From the NCBI GenBank assembly GCA_004352715.1, contig SCFE01000083.1, positions 406,776 to 470,775 of the forward strand: 64,000 bases of DNA, written 5' to 3'. Below, one piece after another: positions 22,850-35,126 of this stretch. Positions within the stretch are counted from its first letter, which is position 1, and each line of letters opens with the position of its first letter. The translations under genes and the position numbers were made by a program. The DNA comes from Hofstenia miamia (taxonomy: Eukaryota; Xenacoelomorpha; Acoela). The notes under the pieces are model-generated. The model was given only the letters and a program-made list of their open reading frames with translations. It had not been told where the DNA came from and did not search any database.

Positions 22850-24340
22850 ATTTATAAACCGGTCGGTTAGAGGAGTTCAAAACAATATTATTACCAAAAA
22901 AATGAGCAGCCAAGTGCAAATGGTGTTGATGTTGACGCAAATCTATAGTTAATTTGAAAAATAATGTTAAAAAGTTTTTACGGAAATTTATATTACTATT
23001 AACTAGCTTTGTCTGTGCCCGTATCCTAATCCCGTTATACCTGTAGCTAAATGTTATTCAAATATAATAGCTTGAAGCAACAAGAAAACCTTCAAGTGTG
23101 CTATTGTACATGCCTACTTAAACTCATAACAGCGATCAATGAAGTAACATCAAAAACCAAACTTTTGGTAACATTACGGGAAACTTCAATTTTACAACTA
23201 TAAAGCCAAAGTGAAGTTCCGTTTCCAGTATATTTATCAACAAATTTCGTCAATTCATGTCCTGCATTAAACCTCATAACGATAAATCACAACACATCAA
23301 ACTGTATCAGAAATTTTTAGATAACACTACACTGCACTGCTTGTATGACATTGTATAACAAGTATATTACATTAATTCCAATCTAGCGATATGGAAGTTA
23401 ACAACTTGCACTTCTTACATTACAAAAAAAATCTATTTTTCTTGTAAATCAATTTCTTTTTATGAAAGCTGAAACATAATTTTTTATTTTTGGTTATTAT
23501 TATCTTTTTTAAAAACCTTTTTGAATTAAATAATGATATATAGGAATAATTTATGAGAAAGTGTAAAGAATTAGTAATTAGTTTAGTACACGCATTTATG
23601 CATATTTATTCAAAAATATATTTGTACATTTCAGCAAAATTGCCATTTATTTGGAAATATATACAAGGAAATTTCGTCACATTAACTTAAATGATTTGCA
23701 TAAATGAAATTGTGTACTTGCTTTGGGAGATTGTGAGCCTGAAATTTATACAATACTGGTAAAATCTTGCACTGCCACTATCACAAAGAAATGACTTTGC
23801 GTTGTGTGCATCATTAAAAGTTATTTCTTTCGAAAAAATTATTTTCTAGATATTCTCTTATACATTACACTAAAAATTGACTTCTTGATATTAAAATGAA
23901 ATTTCAAAAGTACTATTTCAGAAGGTTAATCACTCAAGTGTTGTATTTCCAGATGAAATTCTCTTGATTAATTTCATAAAATTTCAAGATATTTTTTCTT
24001 AGAAACAAATTGTTTAATATGTGTACCCAAGTACTATAATTTTATCAATGAAGGCAATTATCAGAAAATGACTGTAAAATAAAACTGTTTTAAGGTGATG
24101 AAGACTATTAGTTTTATGTGGCTTAGTGAAATATTTTATGTAAAATGTACTAATTTCTGCCATAAATTTACATGTAGGTCAATGTTACACGAAGTACATA
24201 TACACAACTATATAAAATCCTTTTATAGAAAATTATTATAAATCAACTTCAAAGAAATGGTTTTAAGAATTATTATTCTCGAATAACAACAAATAATCAT
24301 TCTATATTCGGGGCCTGTATGCCCGGCCTGTAGTGTACAC
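22850..24340. other. AT-rich sequence, no gene seen
   Basis: Very AT-rich, stop codons in all frames. No gene, RNA or element end was recognised. Confidence 0.6.
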
Positions 24341-24342
24341 CT

Positions 24343-24993
24343 TTGTTCGTCCCCGGTACGGGCCCTTTCCCTAGCTATTAAGATATCAGAAACATCNCAT
24401 TACGCTAGTGTAAACATTGAATCAATTAAGAGGCGCCACACGATTAGTCTTTTGATTATAGTCAAAAAACTTTTTTGACTATAGTCAAAAGACTAACCGT
24501 GTGGCACCCCCGAATAGTCAACTTATTGTAATTTTGAAAGAAAATGGGAATTTTGATTTTAAATAACTTTGAACTTTCATCTTAAATGTCACTAATAAAT
24601 AAACAATATAATTAAAGACTTGGCTTTAGCGCGTTCTTCACACAATTTCATTGACAACAGCTGTTTCATAAAGGTTGCAATGTGCAAATTGGGTTAAATG
24701 CAGACTTGTCAACGAGCCGAGCCGAGCGTGAGCAGAGTATTGGATATACAACGAGCCCAAAAAGAGCCGTTTTTAAGCAAACCAAATTTATAGTGCTGCT
24801 TGCTAAGTTCATTATGCAATTTTTTCTTATTTTTTCATTCAATATTTCTTATTTTTAATCTTATTTTAGAAATGTTTATTAAATAATAGGAAGAGCAATG
24901 GAAAAAATTATGAGGTCACAATATTTAAAAAAAATATCNTTGTTCGTCCCCGGTACGGGCCCTTTCCCTAGCTATTAAGATATCAGAAACATC
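24343..24993. repeat. 54-bp duplication bracketing a segment between single Ns
   Basis: 24343-24396 and 24940-24993 are the same 54 bp (TTGTTCGTCCCCGGTACGGG onward). Each is next to a single N (24397 and 24939). The 541 bp between them contains a long palindrome and a diverged relative of about 13986-14099. The single Ns suggest an insertion allele or alternative haplotype stitched in by the assembler. Confidence 0.75.
24435..24505. repeat. 71-bp near-perfect palindrome
   Basis: Two 35-bp arms (starting GCCACACGATTAGTC, ending GACTAACCGTGTGGC) separated by one base, with only two mismatches. It would extrude as a cruciform or fold as an RNA hairpin. It is possibly a tiny MITE or the fused ends of one. 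Confidence 0.9.
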
Positions 24994-25289
24994 AAAGATA
25001 TCATGATATATTTGATAAATAACTGATATATTTCTATGTTATTACCAATACCTTGGTAAAATTGAAAATTTCTCTTTCATTTGCAAATTATTTAAGATTT
25101 ATGCAAATATATCGAGTGTTACAAATTTGATTTTATTAAATATTTTTTCAATTTGTGATTGATTTCAACTAAGCCCAACTATAAAGCCATTCATTTGGCA
25201 TTTTGTGCACATTGGTTTTGCAAACAGGTTGATTGCGCGAATGCTCCTGTAGATGCTGAGTGCAAAACCACTGTTTAAAACGTTATCTG

Positions 25290-27121
25290 TAGGGCCAACC
25301 AATTATGCTCTATAAAATAGCGTTTTTATGCGCATAATTATGCAGCATCAAACAGTGAAATATGCTCTATCAGTCCAACTTGTGCTCAATCAAGAAAGAG
25401 GAATTCCAGCTGTATCATTTATTCATAGCAATTATGCAGTTATGAACAATATTTTCATCAGTAAACCTCAACCGATTAGAACGTAAAAATGACTTATATT
25501 GATTAAATTTGTTCAACCTCGCATGCCACTACGGGACTTTGCATAATCAAAATTTTTCGTTGTTCATATTCTGACACATCTTGCTTTTGAATTTTTGAGA
25601 ATCCAGAGGTCTTTCTCAGGAGCTCGTCCAATTTATCCAAGATTTCATAGTCAAAAAATTCTCGAAGACCCTGAATCACCTCGTGTGTTTTTGTTGCAGT
25701 ACAATTTCTGGATTCAATGACATTAAATGCATCCACCAGATGAAAATACTTTGTCCCCACTTCCAAAAGTTGAATATTCAAAATATTTTTTTCGCGATAC
25801 AATGTAATCAATTTGGGCAGAGCGAATTCTTCCTGGCATGATGAAAGATTCTCTACTTCAGGGAGAATACTTCCAAGTTTTTCAAAATTTACTAGATAAT
25901 ATTTGTCAGCACTTAACCATGATCCCCAGCGTGTGATGACTGGTTCCAGGCAAGTGGCATATCTCGTTCCTTAATAAATTTCTGCGCTTTGGAGTTTCCT
26001 AAATACTTTTTTGACCAAAGTAATTAAATCATCAAGTTCGGGATATCGCTCCATGACACTTTCCGGCACCCGATGTAAGTTATGTGCGATGCACACGACG
26101 TGAATTAGCTTGGGCACAAAAATTTGGAGAGTTTCTAAGGCCTTTAACATGTAGCTAGCGCCATCAGTGATGCACACCAAAATATCGTCAAAATTTATCT
26201 GCAATTTTTTAGTGACCTCATAAGCAAATCGAGATACGTTTGTTCCATTGGTAGCTGGCAAAAAATCAACATGCCCCAAAAATATTTTGTTCTCGCCAAG
26301 AATTCCAACCACAAAATTTGCGACATGCTTACCTCGTAAATCCGTTGTATCATCAAATGATATCCAAACTTCTTTCAAATAAGAACGTATACTTTGCATT
26401 TTCTCCTCATATATAGACTTCACCATTCGACGAGCAGCTGTAACCGACACGGTGATTGTGTGGTATTTTGTAACAAACATCTTGAATTTTTCGTTTTCCA
26501 ATTTCTGGAGTGGAATATCAAGTTCAATGAGTAACTCAGTGAGGTCTTGCGAGAATGGAATGATGGGAGAGCAGTTGTTGTCTTGATGTTGATTGTTCCA
26601 ATCTTGATTTGTGTTTTTTACTGCCAACATGATTAACAACAGTCGAACGCTTTTTGTAATCGACTTGGACACCACAAACTTTGCACAATAAAGTATTCCT
26701 ATCGCCAGTGAAACATTTGAATTCCTTCTAAAAATCGTGTATTTTCGTCACATCATCTTTAGAAGGTGGTGCCATTAGGAATTGAAGTAAAGAATGATTT
26801 AACACAACACAGAAACACGAAAGAACAACAATAAACAGTAAGTACATTGAAACCTGTTAATAAATGGTCGTACTAGCCAATCAAAATAATTTGATTTAAA
26901 GCACATTGTATCTGATGGCTACTACGAGTAATATCTTTGTTGGTACATGTCCTTATTGCCAAGTTATGTAATAAAAGACCAGCACTTCAAATTTGTCAAC
27001 GAATTTTACAAATTATGCTTTATCCGGGCGTTTTATTCTGATGTAGCATAATTTATGTGGTATTGCCCAGAATTATGCTTTTTTATGATTTTTATGCTTA
27101 AAGCATAATTGGTCGGCCCTA
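25290..27121 (-). mobile_element. hAT transposon with 8-bp target duplication
   Basis: The terminal inverted repeats read TAGGGCCAACCAATTATGCT at the left and, reverse-complemented, TAGGGCCGACCAATTATGCT at the right. They are flanked by 8-bp direct repeats GTTATCTG (25282-25289) and GTTATTTT (27122-27129), which agree at 6 of 8 positions. Eight-bp duplications are the hAT signature. The 1.8-kb body holds one transposase gene in broken frames. Short copies of the TIR core occur alone elsewhere (for example GGTCGGCCCTA near 33351), suggesting a family of non-autonomous relatives. Confidence 0.9.
25503..26774 (-). pseudogene. hAT transposase, frameshifted
   Basis: Starts at about 26774 (MAPPSKDDVTKIHDF), then a stop and a BED-type zinc finger (LLCKVCGVQVDYKK, then NHVGSKKH) for DNA binding. 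The catalytic domain is open from 26675 to 25971: SFDDTTDLRGKHV carries the first acidic site, CITDGASYM the second, and VVCIAHNLHRV is the hAT CxxH block. After a frameshift near 25970 the sequence resumes with CLEPVITRWGSWL and runs into the open piece 25811-25503. No hAT dimerisation motif is seen at the end, so this may be a short hAT subtype or a truncated copy. At least three breaks make it non-functional. Confidence 0.85.
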
Positions 27122-27129
27122 GTTATTTT

Positions 27130-28285
27130 TCTAACATTTAAATGTCAATGTCAGTTCACAAAATGTTGCTTCGTATCTTTAAAATAGTTTTATTAAACGT
27201 GAACATGACGAGTCTTGCGTGGAACGCTATACGAATTTGTTAAAAATTTTCGCGATAGATTAATTTCGTTCCTTTCCCTAGCCTTTCTCTCGCTTTGCTT
27301 ATTGATCAATTTGCGCTTCTTCATCTTCTGACTACCGAAAAACTAGATTTATTTTATATTTTAGTAATGTTTTGCCTTCACCGGTTAATAATGCTTTCAT
27401 TATATATTGCAGGCATGTTTTAATTACCTTGGGAATTTATCACTTTTTAACTTAGCATTTTTTAGCTTTGCAAAATATACCGTCTGTTGTGGATAACTCT
27501 GTAATGGTGCTTTCTAATGAAAATATGAGCTCTGACCTTGGTGCTACAAAAGGTAAACATTTTATTTTTTTCAATTTCATCTTTTGTTTTGCCAATGTGA
27601 ATTGAGCAAAGTCGGATATAAACGGCACTATTTGTAGTACGAGGTCTACTTAATAATTTATATATTAATTTTAGCATGCAAATGCGTTATTTGGTACCTG
27701 ATAGAAAGTTTGTATACATATAATTAGCATTTTTATAAAATAAAATTCTATTTGTTCCATTCATACGGTCGTTTTCGCATATTTTATAGAATTGAAGAGA
27801 GGAAGTCAACAAACGTTTGTTCAAGAATAGTTTAAGCAATTTTTAACAATTTTTGTCAACTTGCAGATTCCATATATTTTGTTCTCCTGGAGTTTACTTT
27901 CTTGAATGGAAGGACATTGCGTATTGTATTGAAATGCTAATTTAACCCATATTAAACCATGAATAAGTATACAATACATGGATAATTTCTCTGAACTGCT
28001 GAAAAATCATCCTGCAGTCTTTAATAGCCTTAAAAGTTGAAATTTTAAAAATATCAATAATAAACCGTAGAACAGGTAGCCGCCAGTCCTTTTTTCGAAA
28101 GTGTATTATTTTGATCAACCTATCTACTATTTCATAATTCCATTTTCTCTTTAAAATGTTTCAGTAGTTAGTCAATTTTTACCACAATGATTTGATATCT
28201 CGTGTACGGAAATATATATATATGTATATATACATACGTACTTACATACATTCATACATACGTTTCATACTTACATTCATACATA
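27130..28285. other. AT-rich sequence with CATA/TA repeats, no gene
   Basis: No gene was recognised. About 28208-28288 is a TA/CATA-type simple repeat adjoining the pogo element. Confidence 0.6.
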
Positions 28286-29661
28286 CAGTCAACTCTCATT
28301 ACAGTCGCATATGTTTTTTAAATATTGTGGCTATATCCGGAGTGTGACTATATACGGAGTTGACAAAATATATTGAAAATGACCATTACAAAAAGCAAAT
28401 ATTTTATTTACTAAAATAATTAACAATAGATGATTGTCTTTGTTTTTTTAACAGTGTTTTTCTCAACCATTTCAACTAAGTTTGCTTTTTTTCTACTAAG
28501 TCATCACTACTTGCATCATCCTCATCGATATCTTTATTATTTCCAACAACATCACATAGTTCTTTATCTGTCAATTCTCGTTGAGTTGGAACATCATCAT
28601 CAAAGTGAACAAATCGGTGGAATTCTCACTTTCACTAGAACCACAATAATCATTTGGATCACTGGTGCCAACTTCAATTTTCAAAATAAATTTCCCATTT
28701 TGAATGATTTCAGATGTTATTATAGATAATGCAGTTTTTAGCATGAACATTGCATCTAACACAGATATCGTTTTTGAAAACTCTTGTGTTGTCATTCCAT
28801 ATTCTATTGTAATAAGCATTTTCCGATTTACTTGTCTACGATAATATGATTTAAGTGCACGAATAATTCCTTGATCACATGGTTATTGATGTGATGTTTG
28901 GTGGAAGGAAAATAACTTTCACAAAATTTATAATGTCGCATTGATGACATGTAGCATTGTTCACGAACACGACCTTGTGCCTCAAATTTTCGATTCATTC
29001 TCAATAAAATTTTCTTCCAAATCATGCTTGTCATCCAGAAACATTGGTTGTTGTAATAGAGCACAGACAATTTTTGAACTCTTGAGAAACATCTTGGCTT
29101 TTTGTACTTACCAATAACAGATTTTTTTTCAGACCCATCCATATTAACACAAAGCAGTGCAGTAAGACGTTGTTTTGGTAGTTTACTTCCCATGGCTTGA
29201 GTGCCTTGAAACTTGTATGTTGCAGGCTGCAAGGCCTTGTAGACCAAGCCGGTTTTATCCGCATTAAATATATCTTTGGGTTATAGTCTTTAAGTAAATT
29301 CGGTAATCCATTGGTCTGCACCTATGAAGTCAGCATCCATTTCATCTCCATGAATTTTGGCAAACTTAAATTTAAATCGCTCCAACCATCCACTTAATGC
29401 TGAAAAGTTATCCACACCAAGAGAAACAGCGAATTGTGCAGCTTTCTCTAACATCAAACTTTTAGTGTTACTGTAAGTGGAGTTTTTTTAGAATAGGAAC
29501 TCAAATTAGTGTGATTATATGCGGAGTGTGACTATATCCAGGGTGGCTATAAGCGGTGTTTATTTATATGGCTTTCAATGTAAACAATTCTGGAAATAGG
29601 ATTTATGTGATAATAAGCAGAGTGTGAGTTTAAGCGGAATGACTGTAATGAGAATGGACTC
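28286..29661 (-). mobile_element. pogo/Tigger-type transposon
   Basis: The left end reads CAGTCAACTCTCATTACAGT and the right end, reverse-complemented, GAGTCCATTCTCATTACAGT; such CAGT-type ends with TA targets are typical of pogo/Tigger elements. Both ends are followed inward by the CTATATCCGGAGTGTGACTATA type of subterminal repeat. A TA precedes the left end; the right target copy is not clean. At 1.4 kb the element is shorter than intact Tigger elements, and the N-terminal DNA-binding part of its transposase is largely missing. Confidence 0.8.
28571..29450 (-). pseudogene. Tigger-like transposase, frameshifted
   Basis: Reading leftward: the end of the CENP-B-type HTH region (LSGWLERFKFKFAKIHGE, about 29400-29340), then the DDE_1 catalytic region. 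Landmarks are IYLMRIKPAW in one frame and MVYKALQPATYKF in the next (family: NADETGLFYK), then KLPKQRLTALLCVNMDGSEK, VIGKYKKPRCF and MTSMIWKKILLRM. Around 28950-28830 the frame is lost again where the third acidic block should be. Two or more frameshifts and a missing N-terminus mean no active product. Confidence 0.8.
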
Positions 29662-30500
29662 ATTCCCTCGTTAGAAAATTTCTGCGTACGCCCCTGATTG
29701 TTGTTAACACGTTATCACTTCTGTTTGCAAAAACATTCAACACTGGAATTGTAAGTCATTTAATATAATAGAATTATTGCATTTAAGAAAACAACCTGTT
29801 CATCTTTTTTACTTTTCCTAAGAACTTGTTCACGCCGTAAAATAAAGCAAAACCATTGCTTAACAGGCAAAAAGAATTCAAGAAAATCGAATTTATGAAA
29901 ATTGCAAATTTACAATATTAAAAGATTATTTAATTTAGTAATAATATATATGCGAATATCATTGAGCAATTTATTCAGTTTAAAATCCAATGTATTATTT
30001 ATACAATGCATACTAACACAGTAATCCTTTGATAGTTTGACATTGTCTTACTACCAATAGAAAATGCTTTCTAGTTTAAATACAAGACGATATATTCAAA
30101 ACATGTATTTGAAATTTTTAGGAGATTTGAAGGAAATTGAACGCTGCCGCAAAATGGCATATTTTTATGAATTATTTGAAATTTTGAGCAAATTTGAGTA
30201 TTTTCGCTCAAAAATTTAATTTTCGGACAACCCCAATCATTAAAACCTTTGCAGCGGTTTTCTATTTCTTATTCAGTACCTACTTAATGTCGTCACCACA
30301 TGTTTACAACTGTCATAGGCAGAAAAGAAGTGAGTAGTTAATGAATACCATTTCATTTTAATAGAAATAATAAATTTTCATTTTCATGAACTTTAGATCC
30401 ACAACAACTGATGAACTAGTTTAATATTAACATTTACTGAAAGAAATAACAAAATTCATGACCGTGTGCACTGCACATGTGCATCAGTGGGTGGGGATCG
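29662..30500. other. AT-rich sequence, no gene seen
   Basis: No gene or element end was recognised in this stretch. Confidence 0.6.
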
Positions 30501-30504
30501 TGTA

Positions 30505-32586
30505 AATGTTACTTGTAGTAAGATTTCGTGAACTTGGGTAACTTTTTTCTGTGATTTTCAACACACTGCAATAACCACTGCCTCTGTTCCTCATACCGAG
30601 TAATTCTTGTCGCATACTCGGTTATCAGGTGAACGGACCTTTCAGCGGAATCATTCACAACTTTACTCCATGTACAAAGGCTTTGAGAGACAGATCATCA
30701 CTGTCTGACTTCCACCGCGAAGGAGGAATCGAAATTTGTATCCAAGGTGACCTTCGCTTTTGAGAAAGCTGGCTTTCCAAGCGGAAATCTTTACGGTACA
30801 GGGAACTGAATCAATTTCTTTGCTGTTGTCTCTTTTTCACCGTCGCAGGCGAACGCAGACAATAAGTTCAGAAGTAATATACCATCTGTGGCGATCCAAT
30901 GCCTTCTGGATTGCAACAGCAACGCCTTTGTCAGTGACCGGGAACTGTTCCATGTCTTTGTGTAGCAACAGGTCATTGTACGCAGCGTTTGAAGCAACTG
31001 GAGATCCAGCCAATAGACAACATAGAACAAGGTTGTAAAGGTCAAGAAACGACGTATTTGAAGAATGAATTCACTTGGCAAGTTCAGTTCGTCCGAAAAG
31101 GGAAACATTTTAGCGTAGTAAATAATCGAAGCCATCCACCGTGCGTTGCTTATACTGCCAGGCTTTCTAATTGTGCATTTATGTCATCTCCCAACAAGAG
31201 GAGAGAAAGCTCAGCCAATTCCCAGTAATCATCCCTAGGAAATGAATTTGGCGATGACAGCATCGACTTGAGTTGGTCAGCCACTTTATTGCGGCGAATC
31301 TGAAGCCAAATACCATCCAGTTCAAGTCTTGTCCTACTTCTTGATATGTCAATGTTGGGCCATTGCTTTTGGAACTCTGAGACCTTTGGGTTCGAAGGTC
31401 CTGTCGTGTTCCCGAACACTTCGACGGATACACATCTGAGAAGCACTTCATGAACATGATGGCGACAGGTCAACCACATCAATTTCTTTTTCAACAGCCG
31501 TTCAAGAATTGTTGCCGCCCCGCGTTTAGTGCATGTATTTCTTGAAGTTGTATCAACCGAAAGACCCAAAATGTTTTCCTCCAGCTTCCAATTCTGCAGA
31601 GTACTCAAAACGGCATTTGCCTGTTCAACACCAGGGCTGGATTCAACAACTGGAATTGCTAGTACCTTGCCTTCAGTGTCTCCGGAGTAATCACTCACAA
31701 GTATGCCTATTCGTTCCTCTGTGGCCAGAAACTCTTTTACCATTTTCCCATCCCAGTGAACCACACATTTATCCGATGGTGGGAATTCTTCTTTCAATGG
31801 CTTGGCTAAGGAGAAACTCGTCGATATGGGCAGTCGACGACTCTATAACGCTTGCCACTATTGAAAACAACTGATTCCTCGAGAGACCCATCCTATCTGC
31901 TGATGATGTGATCGCACTTTTGTCCAGTAATCTTCTAGGCAGTTTTAAGGTCACCCACTCGTCGTCATTATAATAATTTTTCTTCACTCAAGCGGCAGAC
32001 GCTCCACGGAAAATGTACTCTTCTTCTCTCTCCTCCTCGTCGGCTTCCTCACTTACTTCAATGTCTGACACATACAACCACATCAAATTTTTCAATCGCT
32101 CTTGCTTGTTCTCTCCTGCTGTCTTTTGTAGATTGCAGTCTTTTCATTTTGCCGCTTTTCTTTCCACACCAAACTAACATTCACTAGACCAAAGCTGACA
32201 CCATCATCACCTTCCCGCTTTCGCTGTAGAAATGTCTTATCCTCGTCACAACCACCATCCATTGCCTGTTCATTCGCAATATCAAATAAATCATCGAGAT
32301 CAGCACTGAACAATGCTTCTTTAGCATGATAGGAGTAACCCTTTTTCAGTCTACTTTTCTTCACATTGCGATACTGATTGTTCAATTTCCGCAGAATGCT
32401 GCTATACTCTATAGTTAGGACGGCAGACTTTTTACAAAAAAGGGGAACTTCGTCGACAGTTATCTTCATACTTTTAGCCGCGGACATTCCTTCGTCATTG
32501 TGATGGAAAAATACTTCAATAGAACTTTCCTCTTCGAGGGAAGCCGAACTCCGGTAATGTTTGGTGTACTTTTTCCAAAGAGCCAT
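30505..32586 (-). pseudogene. hAT-like (RNase H-fold) transposase-derived gene, broken
   Basis: Reading leftward: 32586-32092 is an N-terminal region (LFDIANEQAM, DKTFLQRKREGD). A frameshift and stop near 32090-31990 lead to 31987-31769 (LDKSAITSSADRMGLSR) and then 31797-31150 with KCVVHWDGK, LGLSVDTTSRNT and LTCRHHVHEVLL. After a break come ASIIYYAKMFPF (31135-) and, one frame over, ASNAAYNDLLLHKDMEQF, ending near 30505 with TEYATRITRYEEQRQWL. I know this block order from proteins usually annotated 'uncharacterized' in invertebrate genomes. The D, DTT and CRHH blocks parallel hAT transposases, so a mobile origin is inferred. Codon use is less AT-rich than the flanks. Confidence 0.6.
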
Positions 32587-32639
32587 ACGTCAGTTCTTAT
32601 TCCCGACGAGCAAGCCATCTACAATGAATAGACAATGAA

Positions 32640-33840
32640 ATAGACAATATTTCACAGTATGACTTTGCACGCACACTCCTTCGCGCGCGTCAAGAGCTGT
32701 AAGCAATGTAGGTCAGGCGGTTGCTATGACTAGTAGCACTTCTGATCAAGCGAGTTTGTTGTAATACGAGGCGAAGCGATTAACCGACAGGAAGTGACTT
32801 ACAAGAACGACAAAGATTACAATACATTCATCTTGCCGATCAAATTGGAATAAAACGGAGAGCTGCATACAATATAATTCCTCAGTTCTCTAATTATGGA
32901 AAAGATAATTTCACCAGCATTAATGCTACATATGGATATTTACTTGTTTCTAGTCCACATCATTGTTATTCTGTTCATGTGCGTCTAATAGCTGCTCTTT
33001 ATCTTTATAGAAATTATGTTTTGCAAAGTCATAAGCAAAGTGTACTGAGCAAACTCATATGGCAAAATGTATAGTAACACACCATGTGTGTAACTTATTA
33101 TCATTGTCATTCTGATAATATGCACTGTATAATACAAATAATGACAGTATAAAAAACTTAGCCAAAGCAGCACTTAAAAAGGAAAATGTTGACGTACCCC
33201 AAAAACCTTCATTTTGCGGCACCTCTAAAGTTGGTCTAAATCCAGCTATCTTTGAATGAGGCATAGCTTATGGTCATAGAATTTGGGGCATGGGGTTTAA
33301 AAGTTGAAAAAAAGAACTTCGAAAAATTACTATATACTCTGGTCGGCCCTAATGCACAGACCTTAGAAGTCTGGGAAATAATTAAAACTTCTCGTTTAAT
33401 TTTAAAATTCGGTGGTAGTTTTACTAACAGTATTGATAAAAAATTTTAATTGTCTGGGTAATAAAAGAATGAAGCAGAAATTTCCAGCATGACGTGTTCT
33501 AACTCTTTTATTTAAAATGGAAGTGGTGTCTTTGACTTGTGTGGAATCGCCATTATAGGGTTTTGCAAATAGAGTCCTTTAGCTTAGATTATTTTTACCG
33601 CCTGGAAAATCATTACAAAAAAATACTTTTTACTACATATTCTTAAGAAAAATTCCTTTTCTATCATAAAACTTTATCAATTTCAGTTTAGGTAACTTTT
33701 TTTGGAAAAATTCCGATGACTCATCCAAACCACTTTTCCGAGTCAATTTTTTACGAGGAACAATCTGACATCCTCGAAATTGTGAAAAGATCAATAGTTG
33801 AGTGTCTATAGCTCTTTTTTATTTTACCGATATAAAAATA
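32640..33840. other. no gene recognised; solitary hAT-like end at 33345-33355
   Basis: GGTCGGCCCTA near 33351 equals the right end of the hAT element at 27.1 kb, so the tail of a non-autonomous relative may lie here. A 69-codon minus-strand frame (33055-33264) has no recognised family. Confidence 0.4.
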
Positions 33841-35126
33841 ATTTAGCTCTGTGACAACAGTTTTTTGTAACTGTAAAACATTGCAAATTGTACTTTAGTA
33901 AGTATATTTAATAATTTTCATTTAATATAATAATGGTGAACATATAGTAATTAGAGTAAAATTACAACAATTTTTTATGACAAGGCCATAATCCGTCTGA
34001 TTTTGGATTGTTGTTATAGATATCTACCAATTGAAAACTAAATTATAGTTATAATGAAATTCAATCGTAGTGTTTGTAGACAATTGCACAATTGAAGAAT
34101 AATTTTAAAAAATTGGTTTATTATATTGTAAAAGTTTTATTCAAGTTTAAAATAAGCTTTGACAAGCTAAAAAGTTACTACTTATTTTCACAATTATTAA
34201 CAGGTGTCATAACAACTGAAAAAGAAGAGCTTGACAGTGTTCGTAAATCATAATGCAAATGAAATTTAAATAATGTGTTAAACTTTAAATTTATAAAATA
34301 TATTGCTAAATGTTATTTAATGCAAATTATTGTGATAAATACCATATTTCGAATATTTTAATTTTTAAGTTATTATTAAATACATCATCAGTGTAATAAC
34401 AAGTTATTGTTGTTATGACAACCAGTTTAATGCTTTTCAGTGGAGTAGATTCTCACATGTTGAATCACCTTCATTTTTTCTTCACCAATATATCAATTCA
34501 AATGTCTATCCTTGAGAAATCTTAGATGGTTTTTCATTGATGGATGCTTTGGGTTAAGCGTCTTTTTAAAGGTTATGGTGTTGGGAGAATCTACTCCACT
34601 GAAAAGAAATACAAGCAACAACTGATTTATATAGTATTAATGTAGTTCACAGCTTTCCATCGGGCAAGGTCTCTTTTATAAGTAGCCAAACAACAAAATA
34701 ATCGGAAAGAGTTGTATTCGTGCGCACTATCTGAGCAAATTATTGTTGTTAGGACAACCTGTTAATAATTATGAAAATAAGTAGTAACTTTTTAAACTTG
34801 GATAAAACTTTTACAACTTAACCCTGTAGCAACCACGCAAAGAACGCAAACGAAAAAAAAATACTGCATAGCATAGTTACACATAGTAGAGAGTATCTAA
34901 CCAGAATGTGGTGTTTTTTTTTGGAGAGGTCACATCTATTTAGAAATTTTTTATGATATTGCATATTTGCAACACCGGGCGATGCAGGTCGCTATACGTA
35001 CTTTGGCTTCTGGCAAGAAAATGCACATGCAACGAATTTATTCAATCTTCAATTGCAAATTTTATTAGAAAACACAATAACACAGTAACCAACACCAAAT
35101 TTACACTTAAGAGTTTTTCCTTTGAT

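Noticed and set aside
30760-31038. Plus-strand 92-codon frame
   Set aside because: Antisense to the C-terminal part of the hAT-like gene on the minus strand.
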